Below, one piece after another: positions 1 through 9,356 of a stretch of DNA of 64,000 nucleotides. Positions within the stretch are counted from its first letter, which is position 1. Each line of letters begins with the position of its first letter. A program made the translations under genes and the position numbers. The notes beneath the pieces were generated by a model. It saw only the letters and a list, made by a program, of their open reading frames with translations, ran no database searches and had not been told where the DNA came from. The DNA lies in the NCBI GenBank assembly GCA_020439745.1, contig JAGQSC010000025.1, positions 124,001 through 188,000 on the forward strand, given 5' to 3'. Source of the DNA: Acidobacteriota bacterium. Its GTDB lineage: Bacteria; Acidobacteriota; Holophagae; Acanthopleuribacterales; Acanthopleuribacteraceae.

Positions 1-99
1 GTTCATGAAGGGTCCCTTTCCCAAAAACGGGGTCCAATTTTACCACGCTGCGCAATACATCGACGAATGGTTTCAGAACTGTTGCCCGGCGACATGTGC

Positions 100-129
100 T
101 TGGTTGAATGATTCTAGACGTTTAGAATC
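100..129 (+). promoter_or_regulatory. Putative murJ promoter overlapped by an inverted repeat
   Basis: A sigma70-like promoter can be read as TTGGTT (100-105), a 17-nt spacer and TAGAAT (123-128), 25 nt before the murJ start. A perfect 7-nt inverted repeat, GATTCTA (110-116) and TAGAATC (123-129), covers the -10 box. Outer TGAA (105-108) and TTCA (132-135) extend it imperfectly. The position suggests a repressor operator or a leader hairpin. The -35 match is only moderate. Confidence 0.4.
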
Positions 130-153
130 TGTTCAGAAGGGCGAGGGCAATCG

Positions 154-1707
154 ATGAGCGACACGCAAAAGGTACTGCGCAATTCGCGGACCATGGCCAT
201 TATGACGGCTATTTCTCGTGTGTTTGGGCTGGCACGTGAAATGCTCATTGCACTTCTTTTGGGTACCACTCGATTTGCGGATATCTGGAATATGGCGTTC
301 ATGGTACCCAACTTGTTTAGGCGTTTTTTGGCCGAAGGTGCCATGTCCAGCGCGCTGGTGCCTACCTTTTCTGAGATCCATGCTCAGGGTGACAAGAACC
401 AAGAACAAGCATTTACCCGCGCCTTTTTCACACTGATTTTGGTGAGTTCGGCTGTGATCACCATCCTAATGATCGTCATGATGCCCGTGGCGCTGCCAGC
501 GTTGGTCGAATTGATGACGCCTGGCAAAGCCAACCTTGCAATCAAAGATGCGGTTCTGCCGACGCAAGTGATGTTCCCATATTTGGTGTTTGTGAGTGTT
601 GCAGCCGTTTGCCAGGGCATCTTGAATGTCTATGATCGGTTCGGGCTACCCGCGGCCACACCTGTGTTCTTGAACATCTGTGTAATCGCTTTGGGTTATG
701 GATTGCGTCATCAGTTTGGCAACCCTGTCTGGGGTTTGTGCATCGGGGTCCTGGTGGGTGGGTTCCTTCAATTTGCGCTGCAGTGGGCGTATTTGGCGAG
801 AATGCAAATTTGGTTGTGGCCTTCGATGAAGGTTTGGACCCGAAAGACCGCAGAGGCCGTGGGTTTGTGGCTACCCATGACTTTGGCAGCGGGTGTCTAT
901 CAGATCAATGTTTTGGTGAGCCAATCCATTGCTTTTGGTCTTTTTGATGGCGCCATGGCTGCACTTAACTACGCTAACCGCCTGATTGAATTGGTGCTAG
1001 GCGTGTTTGCCACCGCGGTCAGCACCTCCATTTTGCCTATGCTTTCCGTGCAAAAACTGCTTCCCGACAGATCGGCAATGCGCCACAACCTGTGGCGGGG
1101 TCTGGAGGCACTATCCTTAATCACGTTACCGGCATCCGCCGGGCTTGTACTATGTGGCTACTCTTTGATTAGCTGGTTGTTTCAGCGCGGACGATTTGAC
1201 AGTCATAGTTTGAACCTGGTCTATGGAGCACTGTTGGTGCATGCCATGTCACTGCTGCCTGTTTCCTGGTATCGTGTGATCAGCCAGACATTCTTTGCCT
1301 TTAAACATGTGAGAACTAGCCTGGTACTCACGATTTTGGCGGCCACATTGAACATCGTGTTCTGTCTCTTGTTTCCAGGCCTTTTTGACCGAAGCTATGC
1401 GCACATCGGCATTGCGCTGGCTACGGTTTGCTATTCCTGGATTCTCGTTATCATTGCGATTCGATTGGTTGCCAAGCGCTACGCGTTGGCACCGGACCGT
1501 ACATTTTTGTGGGAACTGATGAAGATAACACTTGCAACCATCGCATTTGTCCCTGTGTGGCTCCCCCTGGAATTACAAAAGCTCGGTCTTGTGGAATTGG
1601 GTCTTCGACTGGCGGGCTCTATTGCGGTTTTTGTTGGAGTCGGTTATGTTTTGCGTATCAAGTCACTTCATGCACTTTGGCGCCAATTGCGCCGGAGGGT
1701 GGGGTAA
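154..1707 (+). CDS. murJ: Lipid II flippase MurJ (MviN family)
   Basis: This 517-residue protein flips the peptidoglycan precursor lipid II across the inner membrane. It has the usual length and hydrophobic profile of the multi-spanning MviN/MurJ family. The N-terminal signature is typical: SRVFGLARE near residue 25, followed by a segment with FLAEGAMSSALVPTF. The ATG start is preceded by GAGGG at good spacing. A coiled-coil gene follows after 27 nt and a PilZ gene overlaps that one, so the three are probably cotranscribed. The family call is secure. Confidence 0.96.
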   Translation: MSDTQKVLRNSRTMAIMTAISRVFGLAREMLIALLLGTTRFADIWNMAFMVPNLFRRFLAEGAMSSALVPTFSEIHAQGDKNQEQAFTRAFFTLILVSSAVITILMIVMMPVALPALVELMTPGKANLAIKDAVLPTQVMFPYLVFVSVAAVCQGILNVYDRFGLPAATPVFLNICVIALGYGLRHQFGNPVWGLCIGVLVGGFLQFALQWAYLARMQIWLWPSMKVWTRKTAEAVGLWLPMTLAAGVYQINVLVSQSIAFGLFDGAMAALNYANRLIELVLGVFATAVSTSILPMLSVQKLLPDRSAMRHNLWRGLEALSLITLPASAGLVLCGYSLISWLFQRGRFDSHSLNLVYGALLVHAMSLLPVSWYRVISQTFFAFKHVRTSLVLTILAATLNIVFCLLFPGLFDRSYAHIGIALATVCYSWILVIIAIRLVAKRYALAPDRTFLWELMKITLATIAFVPVWLPLELQKLGLVELGLRLAGSIAVFVGVGYVLRIKSLHALWRQLRRRVG

Positions 1708-1734
1708 TCAGTCCACGGCCTAAAGGGGGTTCAC

Positions 1735-2253
1735 ATGGAAGATCGTCATTTATTCGACAAGATCTGGGAAGCTACCAAGGACATCTCAGTCAAGGTCTCC
1801 CGTAAAGCCGAAAAACATTGGAAGATCAATACACTACGCGTAGAAATCGCCTCGCTTCGCCATCGAATCACGGTGAAACACCGCGAGCTTGGTCGTTTCG
1901 TGTACGAATCGATTAAGTACCAAACCGTGGACGAAGCTGATTACAAAGCTTCGGTCCAGGGACTGTACCAAGAGATCAGTGATATCGAAGGCGAGATCAA
2001 GGACCGCGAGCGCAGGATTGAGTCGCTTGAGGAAGAGTTTGGGCCAGATGAAGCCGACGAATCACAAGGCGAACCCGAGGGTTCAGAAGTGGCAGCCACC
2101 GCTGTAACCGAAGCGCCCGCTGAAAGTGCCGCCAGTGAGGAAAAACCTGAACTCGAAACGACACCCAAGAAGCCCACTGTCGCCAAAAAGTCGACAGCCG
2201 CCAAGAAGAGGACGACGGGGCGTAAGACAGCAAAACCCAAAGAAGAAAAGTGA
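1735..2253 (+). CDS. Coiled-coil protein with Lys/Ala/Thr-rich tail
   Basis: I do not recognise a named family for this 172-residue protein. Residues 1-105 are predicted helical and highly charged, with heptad-like patterns around RVEIASLRHRITVKHRELG and again around EIKDRERRIESLEEE. Residues 106-145 are acidic and Ala/Glu-rich. The last 30 residues repeat AKK/AAKK units like histone H1-type or AlgP-type tails, which may bind nucleic acid or polyanions. There is no signal peptide. The start has a good AAAGGGGG ribosome site. The stop overlaps the GTG start of the PilZ gene by 4 nt, so translation is probably coupled. Confidence 0.75.
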   Translation: MEDRHLFDKIWEATKDISVKVSRKAEKHWKINTLRVEIASLRHRITVKHRELGRFVYESIKYQTVDEADYKASVQGLYQEISDIEGEIKDRERRIESLEEEFGPDEADESQGEPEGSEVAATAVTEAPAESAASEEKPELETTPKKPTVAKKSTAAKKRTTGRKTAKPKEEK

Positions 2254-2589
2254 TTGAGCGCCGCAATACGGAACGCGTCCCGGTCGATGGCCAGGCGTGG
2301 ATAAGGCATGACGGTCGTTGGATCGAGTGCCGTTTATTGGATCTGAGTGAAGATGGGATTGGCTTGGTTCTGCCCGTGGATCTATGGGCTGGGCTCCAAT
2401 CAGAGGCGCAGATCAAGGGGAAGGTCTCCGTTCAGGATCAAAAATGCATGTTTGCGGCATCGATTTGTTGGGCTGTGTCCGGTTCCGATGAAGTGAAGAT
2501 CGGCGCGTCAATTGATGAATTCAGCAAGAATAACTTTCCCTCGTTGATTAGGGCCCATTTGCTGGTGGCGGATCACGATCCGCCTGAAT

Positions 2590-2600
<11 letters not shown>
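2250..2600 (+). CDS. PilZ-domain protein
   Basis: A 116-residue single-domain protein resembling PilZ cyclic-di-GMP receptors. The expected ligand signature is visible: an Arg-rich RRNTER at residues 4-9 (RxxxR) and DLSEDGIGL around residue 31 (D/NxSxxG). A hydrophobic beta-barrel core follows. The GTG start overlaps the previous stop (GTGA). The 3' end overlaps the convergent clpA stop region by 11 nt. It could link c-di-GMP level to the coiled-coil protein or to envelope synthesis next to murJ. That role is inference; the domain call is good. Confidence 0.82.
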
Positions 2601-4845
<2,245 letters not shown>

Positions 4846-5154
4846 CTATTCTTCCTCCATCAAACATTTCAAGGGAAATTCATGGTGGCGCGCCATGGCT
4901 TCAACCGTGGCTACCTTCATTTCTGCGATTTCGTAGGCAAAGACACCGCAAACACCCGAACCTGTCTGATGAATGCGCCACATGAGTGCCGTTGCTTCTT
5001 CAATACTCTTGTGGAACACCGTTTCCAAGACAAAGACCACGAACTCCATCGTCGTGTAGTCATCGTTGAGTAACAACACGCGATAGAGTTTGGGTTTCTT
5101 GGTTTCGGTCTTTTCTTTGACGACTACTTGGGTGTCTGGTGCCCGTTGGCTCAC
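4846..5154 (-). CDS. clpS: ClpS adaptor for N-end rule substrates
   Basis: A 102-residue ClpS that hands N-degron substrates to ClpA. The core signatures are present: LLNDDYTTMEFVV with the substrate-binding NDD, then IHQTGSGVCGVFAYEIAEMK. The start is GTG with GGAG upstream. A TATAAT on the minus strand (positions 5173-5178) may be the -10 box, although a convincing -35 is missing. It is adjacent to clpA with zero spacing, the classic clpS-clpA arrangement. Confidence 0.96.
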   Translation of the reverse strand: MSQRAPDTQVVVKEKTETKKPKLYRVLLLNDDYTTMEFVVFVLETVFHKSIEEATALMWRIHQTGSGVCGVFAYEIAEMKVATVEAMARHHEFPLKCLMEEE

Positions 5155-5216
5155 GATTCTGCTCCTTGCTCTATTATATAAGCAGGTTGGGGGTGAGGTT
5201 ATTCCCGAAAAAAGTG

Positions 5217-5245
5217 ATGACAGGGCTCATCCCTTTTGCTACAAT
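5217..5245 (+). promoter_or_regulatory. Sigma70-type promoter of rpsN-rpmJ
   Basis: ATGACA (5217-5222), a 17-nt spacer and TACAAT (5240-5245) give a near-consensus promoter about 90 nt upstream of rpsN. It is divergent from clpS. I looked in the leader for a Zur-type palindrome and saw none. Confidence 0.6.
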
Positions 5246-5332
5246 CCCGTCCTTGTGGTCGCGTTGCGCGCAGACGTATGACTTGTTTTCGCACGCGCGA
5301 CTGTATGGATCAACAAGGGTTTAGGAGTTTTC

Positions 5333-5638
5333 ATGGCAAAGAAGTCGATGGTCGCCAAGAATCTGAAGCGCATGCAGACGGTTGAGCGTTTTCGCGCTCG
5401 TCGCGCTGAATTGGTTAAGACCATGAACGATCCCAACTTGTCTTATGAGGAGCGCGAAGCCGCGCGCCGTCAATTTAACAACATCCCCCGTGATGCCAGC
5501 CCCACACGCGTGCGTGTGCGCTGCGATGTGACGGGTCGATCTCGCGGTAACTACCGCAAATACCGCCTGAGCCGCTTGACCTTCCGCGAATACGCATTGC
5601 GCGGGTTGCTGCCGGGCGTAACCAAGTCCAGCTGGTAA
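5333..5638 (+). CDS. rpsN: 30S ribosomal protein S14, zinc-independent (C-) form
   Basis: S14 is a 30S head protein near the A and P sites. This is the 101-residue long form that lacks the CxxC...CxxC zinc ribbon; only one Cys (RCDVTGR) is present. The conserved C-terminal stretch [15 protein letters not shown] is intact. A TAGGAG ribosome site precedes the ATG. It is followed after 10 nt by rpmJ and is not embedded in the main ribosomal (spc) cluster. The pairing with a zinc-free L36 suggests either the only S14 gene or a zinc-sparing set. Confidence 0.97.
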   Translation: MAKKSMVAKNLKRMQTVERFRARRAELVKTMNDPNLSYEEREAARRQFNNIPRDASPTRVRVRCDVTGRSRGNYRKYRLSRLTFREYALRGLLPGVTKSSW

Positions 5639-5648
5639 GAGGGTTATC

Positions 5649-5792
5649 ATGAAAGTTTTGAATTCATTGAAAACGGCGCGTAGTCGCCATAAGGACTGCA
5701 AAATAGTGCGCCGTCGCGGTGTGACCTTTGTGATTTGCAAATCCAACCCCAAGTTCAAGGCCCGTCAAGGAAAACCGTCGAAGACCCGTTAA
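5649..5792 (+). CDS. rpmJ: 50S ribosomal protein L36, alternative (type B, C-) form
   Basis: A 47-codon gene that translates from ATG at 5649 to TAA at 5790-5792. It starts [11 protein letters not shown], and the block [15 protein letters not shown] matches the YkgO-type alternative L36. It has only two cysteines instead of the full zinc-binding set, so it should not need zinc. It lies 10 nt after rpsN and ends 23 nt before a strong terminator, forming a two-gene operon. Confidence 0.93.
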   Translation: MKVLNSLKTARSRHKDCKIVRRRGVTFVICKSNPKFKARQGKPSKTR

Positions 5793-5815
5793 CGTCGATC
5801 CTAAACCCTGAATGA

Positions 5816-5849
5816 AAAAGGCCCGGAGTGATCCGGGCCTTTTCTTGTT
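5816..5849. terminator. Intrinsic terminator between rpmJ and hsp20 (likely bidirectional)
   Basis: An 11-bp stem AAAAGGCCCGG (5816-5826) pairs with CCGGGCCTTTT (5833-5843) around a 6-nt loop. It is flanked by A-rich sequence on the left and T-rich sequence on the right. It fits termination of the rpmJ transcript and also of the convergent hsp20 operon, whose last stop codon begins at 5852. Confidence 0.88.
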
Positions 5850-6347
5850 TTAGCTGGATTTGACTTCAATCCGGCGTGCCTGATACTCAGGTAAGGCGAT
5901 GCGGTTGAATGAGACGGTCAAAACACCATTTTTGAATTGGGCATCCACACTGTCTTCATCGATATTGTCGGGCAGCGGGATAGCGCGCTGGAACGAACCG
6001 TAGCTGCGCTCCATTCGGTAGTAGTTTTTGTCCTCTTTTTCTTCCTCGCGTTTGTGCTCACCACTCAGGGTGAGCATGCCGTTGTGGACTTTGAGGCTGA
6101 TGTCTTCTGCTGTCATGCCTGGCAGTTCTGCACTTACTTCGAATCGATTTTCGGTTTCCGACACATCAATCGCAGGTGTGAATCCTGACCAGCTACGGAA
6201 GTCTTCGGCAGATGGGTCGCGGAAATCGTTAAAGAACGAGTCAAACATTCGGTTGATTTCCCGGTGCAGCGATACGACCGGGTGTTGGTCTGGTGTTTCG
6301 CTGCGTACCGGCTTCTTGGTCCAGGGTAAATGGGTTAAAAACGTCAT
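5850..6347 (-). CDS. Small heat-shock protein (Hsp20/alpha-crystallin family), copy 1
   Basis: An ATP-independent holdase chaperone. Of the possible starts, 6347 is preferred because AAGGAGG lies just upstream; it gives 165 residues. The alpha-crystallin domain spans about residues 55-150, with ELPGMTAEDISLKVHNGMLTLSGE and the closing GVLTVSF (GxLxxxx). An N-terminal arm of about 55 residues (REINRMFDSFFNDF) should drive oligomerisation, and a C-terminal tail IEVKSS follows. It is the last gene of a three-gene hsp20 operon and the most canonical class A-like member. Confidence 0.94.
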   Translation of the reverse strand: MTFLTHLPWTKKPVRSETPDQHPVVSLHREINRMFDSFFNDFRDPSAEDFRSWSGFTPAIDVSETENRFEVSAELPGMTAEDISLKVHNGMLTLSGEHKREEEKEDKNYYRMERSYGSFQRAIPLPDNIDEDSVDAQFKNGVLTVSFNRIALPEYQARRIEVKSS

Positions 6348-6357
6348 CTTTCCCTCC

Positions 6358-6726
6358 TTATTGCACCCGCACATCGATCTTGCGTGGCAGGGCTTTTTCT
6401 TTCTTGCACAGTTTGAGCGTCAATAGGCCGTTATTCAGATGGGCCTCAATTTGGTCGCTGTCCACATCTTCAGGCAGATTAAAACTGCAGCTGTAATTCT
6501 GTGGTTGGTACTCGCAATGAACCAAACGGCCTGGTGGCTCATCGGTTGAGGCTTGAACGGCGTTCAGGGTGAGCATGGATCCCTGGGCTTTCAGGTCGAT
6601 CCCACCCTCTTCCACGCCGGGTATTTCAATTTCAAGGACATAGGCATCGGTTGCATGCCAAATGTCAACCCGTGGGCGTACGGCAGGTTCCGTGTTTGTT
6701 TTTCTTTCCAGTGTCGTTGTGGTCAT
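6358..6726 (-). CDS. Small heat-shock protein (Hsp20 family), copy 2
   Basis: A 122-residue Hsp20-family protein with a very short N-terminal arm. The alpha-crystallin core is visible as IEIPGVEEGGIDLKAQGSMLTLNA and the closing NGLLTLKL. It has two cysteines, in VHCEYQ and YSCSF. AAGGAGAGG precedes the ATG. Its stop lies within the ribosome-binding region of the downstream hsp20 gene. The short arm predicts small oligomers or hetero-assembly with its neighbours; this is inference. Confidence 0.9.
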   Translation of the reverse strand: MTTTTLERKTNTEPAVRPRVDIWHATDAYVLEIEIPGVEEGGIDLKAQGSMLTLNAVQASTDEPPGRLVHCEYQPQNYSCSFNLPEDVDSDQIEAHLNNGLLTLKLCKKEKALPRKIDVRVQ

Positions 6727-6738
6727 GTCGTCCTCTCC

Positions 6739-7131
6739 TTAGGCTGTCTTTACAGGGATCACGCGAGGTTTTTCGCTCTCATGCATGTGCAACATCACAT
6801 GCAGCATGCCGTTCTTGTAGTGTGCCTCCACATTCGAATCATCGATTCGAAAGGGAATGCGAATACGTCGATCAAAGCGAACAGGACCGCGTTCTCTGCG
6901 CAGCACCTGACCTTGGCGCTCAATCTCGGGTGCGGAACCGGTCACGCGCAAAACATCGTCTTCCACGCTGATTTCAATATCGGACGGATCGAAACCGGGA
7001 ACACGGACATCGATGCGCGCTGTCTCTTCGTTTCGATACATATTCATGAGGGGTCCCATGGTTTGCCGTTTGGGCGTCAATTCATCCATGAGCCTGTAGG
7101 CGGTGAGTGGGTGTAACCAGTCAAACAACAT
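6739..7131 (-). CDS. Small heat-shock protein (Hsp20 family), copy 3 (promoter-proximal)
   Basis: A 130-residue Hsp20-family protein, first gene of the operon. The core is recognisable as VRVPGFDPSDIEISVEDDVLRVTG and the closing NGMLHVML. A short C-terminal tail contains PRVIPV, which resembles the I-x-I/V anchoring motif that docks into neighbouring crystallin domains. AAGGAG precedes the ATG. Spacing to the next hsp20 gene is 12 nt. Confidence 0.92.
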   Translation of the reverse strand: MLFDWLHPLTAYRLMDELTPKRQTMGPLMNMYRNEETARIDVRVPGFDPSDIEISVEDDVLRVTGSAPEIERQGQVLRRERGPVRFDRRIRIPFRIDDSNVEAHYKNGMLHVMLHMHESEKPRVIPVKTA

Positions 7132-7181
7132 GATGGTCTCCTTTTATTCTGTTCGGGCACGCTTCGCCCGTATCCATTCAC

Positions 7182-7210
7182 AATATATGATCTTAGTTTC
7201 AAGTTGTCAA
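7182..7210 (-). promoter_or_regulatory. Strong promoter of the triple hsp20 operon
   Basis: On the minus strand TTGACA (7205-7210), a 17-nt spacer and TATATT (7182-7187) form an almost perfect vegetative promoter. The sequence around and upstream of the -35 box repeats AACTTGA three times. One copy is CTTGAGT (7240-7246), identical to a half-site of the HspR HAIR operator. A short hairpin (CGGGC 7154-7158 with GCCCG 7166-7170) lies in the leader but does not pair with the ribosome site. Confidence 0.75.
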
Positions 7211-7269
7211 GTTTTTGTACAATAATATGAGCAATAAGCACTCAAGTTTAAATAGTCCAGTCTTTTGGC

Positions 7270-7299
7270 TTGGCATCGATCGGGGTTTTCGTCTATGCT
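7270..7299 (+). promoter_or_regulatory. Possible promoter of the EF-P family gene
   Basis: TTGGCA (7270-7275), an 18-nt spacer and TATGCT (7294-7299) lie just upstream of the gene, giving a very short leader before AGGAG at 7311. This is a moderate match only. Confidence 0.38.
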
Positions 7300-7321
7300 C
7301 CGCGCTGGTGAGGAGATAGGT

Positions 7322-7891
7322 ATGATTTCAACCAGCGATTTTAAAAAGGGATTCCGCTACGAAGATGAGGGTGCCCCGTTCCAAGTGATGGAATTTACGG
7401 TTCATAATCCTTCGGCGCGGGGAGCAGCTACTTTGGTGAAAGCGAAGGTACGTAACTTGATCACCGGTCAGGTGTTACAAAAAACCTACAAGTCGGGAGA
7501 GCTGTTCGAAGAGCCGGATCTTTCGGTTCGGCAGGCGAGTTACCTGTATGCGGAAGGGTCGGACTTTATCTTTATGGATGGCGAGACCTATGAGCAGTAT
7601 GTGGTGCCCGGTACCGTAATCGGTGATCTGGAGCCTTGGTTACAGGACGGCTTTGAAGTAAAGTTGATGAGCTACAACGGCGTTTTTATCCAGGTAGAGC
7701 CTCCCCAAAGCGTGGTGGTGACGGTCGACTATGTTGAGCCAGCTGCTAAAGGGGACACGGCTTCCGGCAAGGTATTATCCAAAGCCCGCCTGACCAATGG
7801 CGTGAATCTTCAGGTGCCTGCATTCATCAAAGAAGGCAGCGAAATCAAAGTGGACCCCAGTACGGGTGAGTATTTGGGACGTGTTTCTTAA
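7322..7891 (+). CDS. Elongation factor P family protein with an EfpL/YeiP-type loop
   Basis: A 189-residue EF-P family protein; family members bind between the ribosomal P and E sites and relieve stalling at polyproline and similar motifs. The start at 7322 has GAGGAG upstream; an earlier in-frame start lacks support. The three-domain length and the C-terminal EIKVDPSTGEYLGRVS are typical of EF-P. The tip loop is not: instead of PGKG with its modifiable Lys, it reads NPSARGAATLVK (residues 29-40) with Arg33 at the tip and two extra residues. That matches the loop of EfpL (YeiP). The body looks EF-P-like and the loop EfpL-like, so it is best called an EF-P/EfpL family protein. Confidence 0.93.
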   Translation: MISTSDFKKGFRYEDEGAPFQVMEFTVHNPSARGAATLVKAKVRNLITGQVLQKTYKSGELFEEPDLSVRQASYLYAEGSDFIFMDGETYEQYVVPGTVIGDLEPWLQDGFEVKLMSYNGVFIQVEPPQSVVVTVDYVEPAAKGDTASGKVLSKARLTNGVNLQVPAFIKEGSEIKVDPSTGEYLGRVS

Positions 7892-7941
7892 TAATGTGTC
7901 CTGGATGTCGAAAAATACTGGTCATTCTTTTGGCCATCTGT

Positions 7942-7979
7942 TAGAATTGCGGGCTTTGGGGCGTCCTGTGTGCGGACGC
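7942..7979 (+). promoter_or_regulatory. rpsD leader: possible -10 box and hairpin
   Basis: TAGAAT (7942-7947) could be a -10 box with a weak TGGTCA 17 nt upstream. Downstream, GCGTCC (7961-7966) and GGACGC (7974-7979) form a perfect 6-bp hairpin in the 5' leader of rpsD. S4 is a known translational autoregulator in other bacteria, so the hairpin may be part of an autoregulatory leader. This is inference. Confidence 0.4.
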
Positions 7980-8023
7980 ACCTGAAGCGATTCAGTAGAG
8001 TGACGAACGTTTAGGAGCAGTTA

Positions 8024-8650
8024 ATGGCAACCAATCGAGGGCCTAAAGCCCGCATTATGAGGCGTTTTGGCGAAGCGATGTTCCGCTCGCCCAAATACCA
8101 CGGCATTTTGGAAAGACGACCCAATCCTCCGGGCCAACATGGTCCCAAGGCACGCCGTGGCAAGAAAAGTGAATTTGGCAAGCGCCTTGAGGAAAAACAA
8201 AAATTGCGTTTTCAATACAATATTTTGGAAAAGCAAATGCGCCGTTATGTGGAACGTGCCTTCCGCAGTAAAGGTGTTTCCGGCACGATTTTGTTACAGA
8301 TGCTGGAAACGCGATTGGATAATCTGGTCTACCGGTTGGGTTATGCGTCCACCATATGGGGCGCCCGCCAGTTGGTGAACCATGGTCATGTTCAAGTCAA
8401 TGGAAAACGCGTCGACATTCCGTCCTTTGAATGTTCGGTGGGTGATGAGATTGTGCTCCACGAGAAGATGCGCACCAATGCGCACATTCTTGAAGCGCTC
8501 AACTATTGCCCGGCTGGCCTGGTACCTGGATATTTGGAATCCAATCGCGAGTCGTTTTCTGGGAAGCTGGTTTCGTTGCCGAACCGCGAAGACATCCCTG
8601 TGAAAATCGACGAACAACTGATCGTGGAATACTACTCCAAGTACGTATAA
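8024..8650 (+). CDS. rpsD: 30S ribosomal protein S4
   Basis: A primary 16S rRNA-binding assembly protein and known autoregulator. The 208-residue length is standard. The N-terminal extension contains NPPGQHGPKARRGKKSEFG, and the S4 RNA-binding domain has LETRLDNLVYRLGYA and HVQVNGKRVDIPSF. This is the type without the N-terminal Cys zinc motif. TAGGAG precedes the ATG. It stands alone here, away from the alpha operon, and ends in a strong terminator, so it appears monocistronic. Confidence 0.97.
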   Translation: MATNRGPKARIMRRFGEAMFRSPKYHGILERRPNPPGQHGPKARRGKKSEFGKRLEEKQKLRFQYNILEKQMRRYVERAFRSKGVSGTILLQMLETRLDNLVYRLGYASTIWGARQLVNHGHVQVNGKRVDIPSFECSVGDEIVLHEKMRTNAHILEALNYCPAGLVPGYLESNRESFSGKLVSLPNREDIPVKIDEQLIVEYYSKYV

Positions 8651-8671
8651 GCACGACACGCACACATAGGG

Positions 8672-8703
8672 AAAAGGGAGGCTTCGGCCTCCCTTTTTTT
8701 TTG
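8672..8703 (+). terminator. Intrinsic terminator of rpsD
   Basis: The 11-bp stem AAAAGGGAGGC (8672-8682) pairs with GCCTCCCTTTT (8687-8697) around a stable TTCG tetraloop, and a T-run continues to about 8702. Confidence 0.93.
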
Positions 8704-8783
8704 TCAAGTAGGGTTTCACACAGGCGGTGGCTGACCGATCCATTATTGTTGCAGCGCGGGCAAGTGGATTGGGACAAAACGGA

Positions 8784-9356
8784 TCAATCTAGTAAGCGCA
8801 TGCTCTCCACGATGTCTGGGTAGCGTTTCTTTTCGATGGCATAGTAAGCGCGAAGTAAAGGCTCTTCTATGCCAATTCGCTCTCGTGCATCGGCAATGGT
8901 CAGGGACATCAGGCTTTCGTAGTCCACACCTGCCAAGGGTTGGCAATCTGAAACATAGCCCAACCGAACGGCATCCTTAAACACCTGAATATCCGAATCA
9001 CTGAAGCGATATGGGTCTGGATACAGGTGCTTAGAGAACAGGGTGTACAACCATTCTTCGGTAGATGACACCCGGTTACTGGAGCCCATCGTAAAGCCAA
9101 TGACAAATGCCTCGTCCTTGGCCAACAATCCTCGGCCCAAGAGGATATGAATCAAGTCATGGGTTCTTAAATCAGTGGCACCGTGGAAGATGTCCAGCCC
9201 CGGAAGATCATACTTCGGGTTCTCGACCCATTGAATCAAGAGCGGGATGTCTTTCTGATTCACACCAATGCTTTTCAGTTCTTCATAGACATCTCCGAGC
9301 ACTCGACCGCCGGCACTCAATGGTATGAACCAAACAGGTAGATTGGGGTCGAACAA
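8784..9356 (-). CDS. Coq4-like protein (HDxxH(x11)E motif)
   Basis: A 190-residue protein with a His66-Asp67...His70...Glu82 pattern that matches exactly the HDxxH-x11-E zinc-binding signature of the ubiquinone-biosynthesis protein Coq4. Outside this motif similarity is not obvious by eye, so the function is inferred from one signature. The TTG start directly abuts the stop of the upstream gene (TAGTTG) and has no clear ribosome site, which suggests translational coupling. It is the last gene of a long minus-strand run. Coq4 family proteins have been tied to quinone C1 chemistry; whether this one acts on quinones is open. Confidence 0.6.
   Translation of the reverse strand: MFDPNLPVWFIPLSAGGRVLGDVYEELKSIGVNQKDIPLLIQWVENPKYDLPGLDIFHGATDLRTHDLIHILLGRGLLAKDEAFVIGFTMGSSNRVSSTEEWLYTLFSKHLYPDPYRFSDSDIQVFKDAVRLGYVSDCQPLAGVDYESLMSLTIADARERIGIEEPLLRAYYAIEKKRYPDIVESMRLLD

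Noticed and set aside
1-60. Phrase-like sequence resembling an insertion-element end at the window start
   Set aside because: Only one short stretch is visible, with no matching inverted repeat, target duplication or transposase, so nothing can be claimed.
5155-5332. Zur operator upstream of the zinc-free S14/L36 pair
   Set aside because: No AT-rich palindrome of the expected type was found; only a plain promoter is visible.
7132-7176. RNA thermometer in the hsp20 leader
   Set aside because: A small hairpin exists, but it does not pair with the ribosome site, so a ROSE or fourU-type thermometer is not supported.
7195-7250. Full HspR HAIR or HrcA CIRCE operator upstream of the hsp20 operon
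   Set aside because: Only half-sites match (CTTGAGT; TAAGCACTC resembles one CIRCE arm); the second arms are missing or poor.
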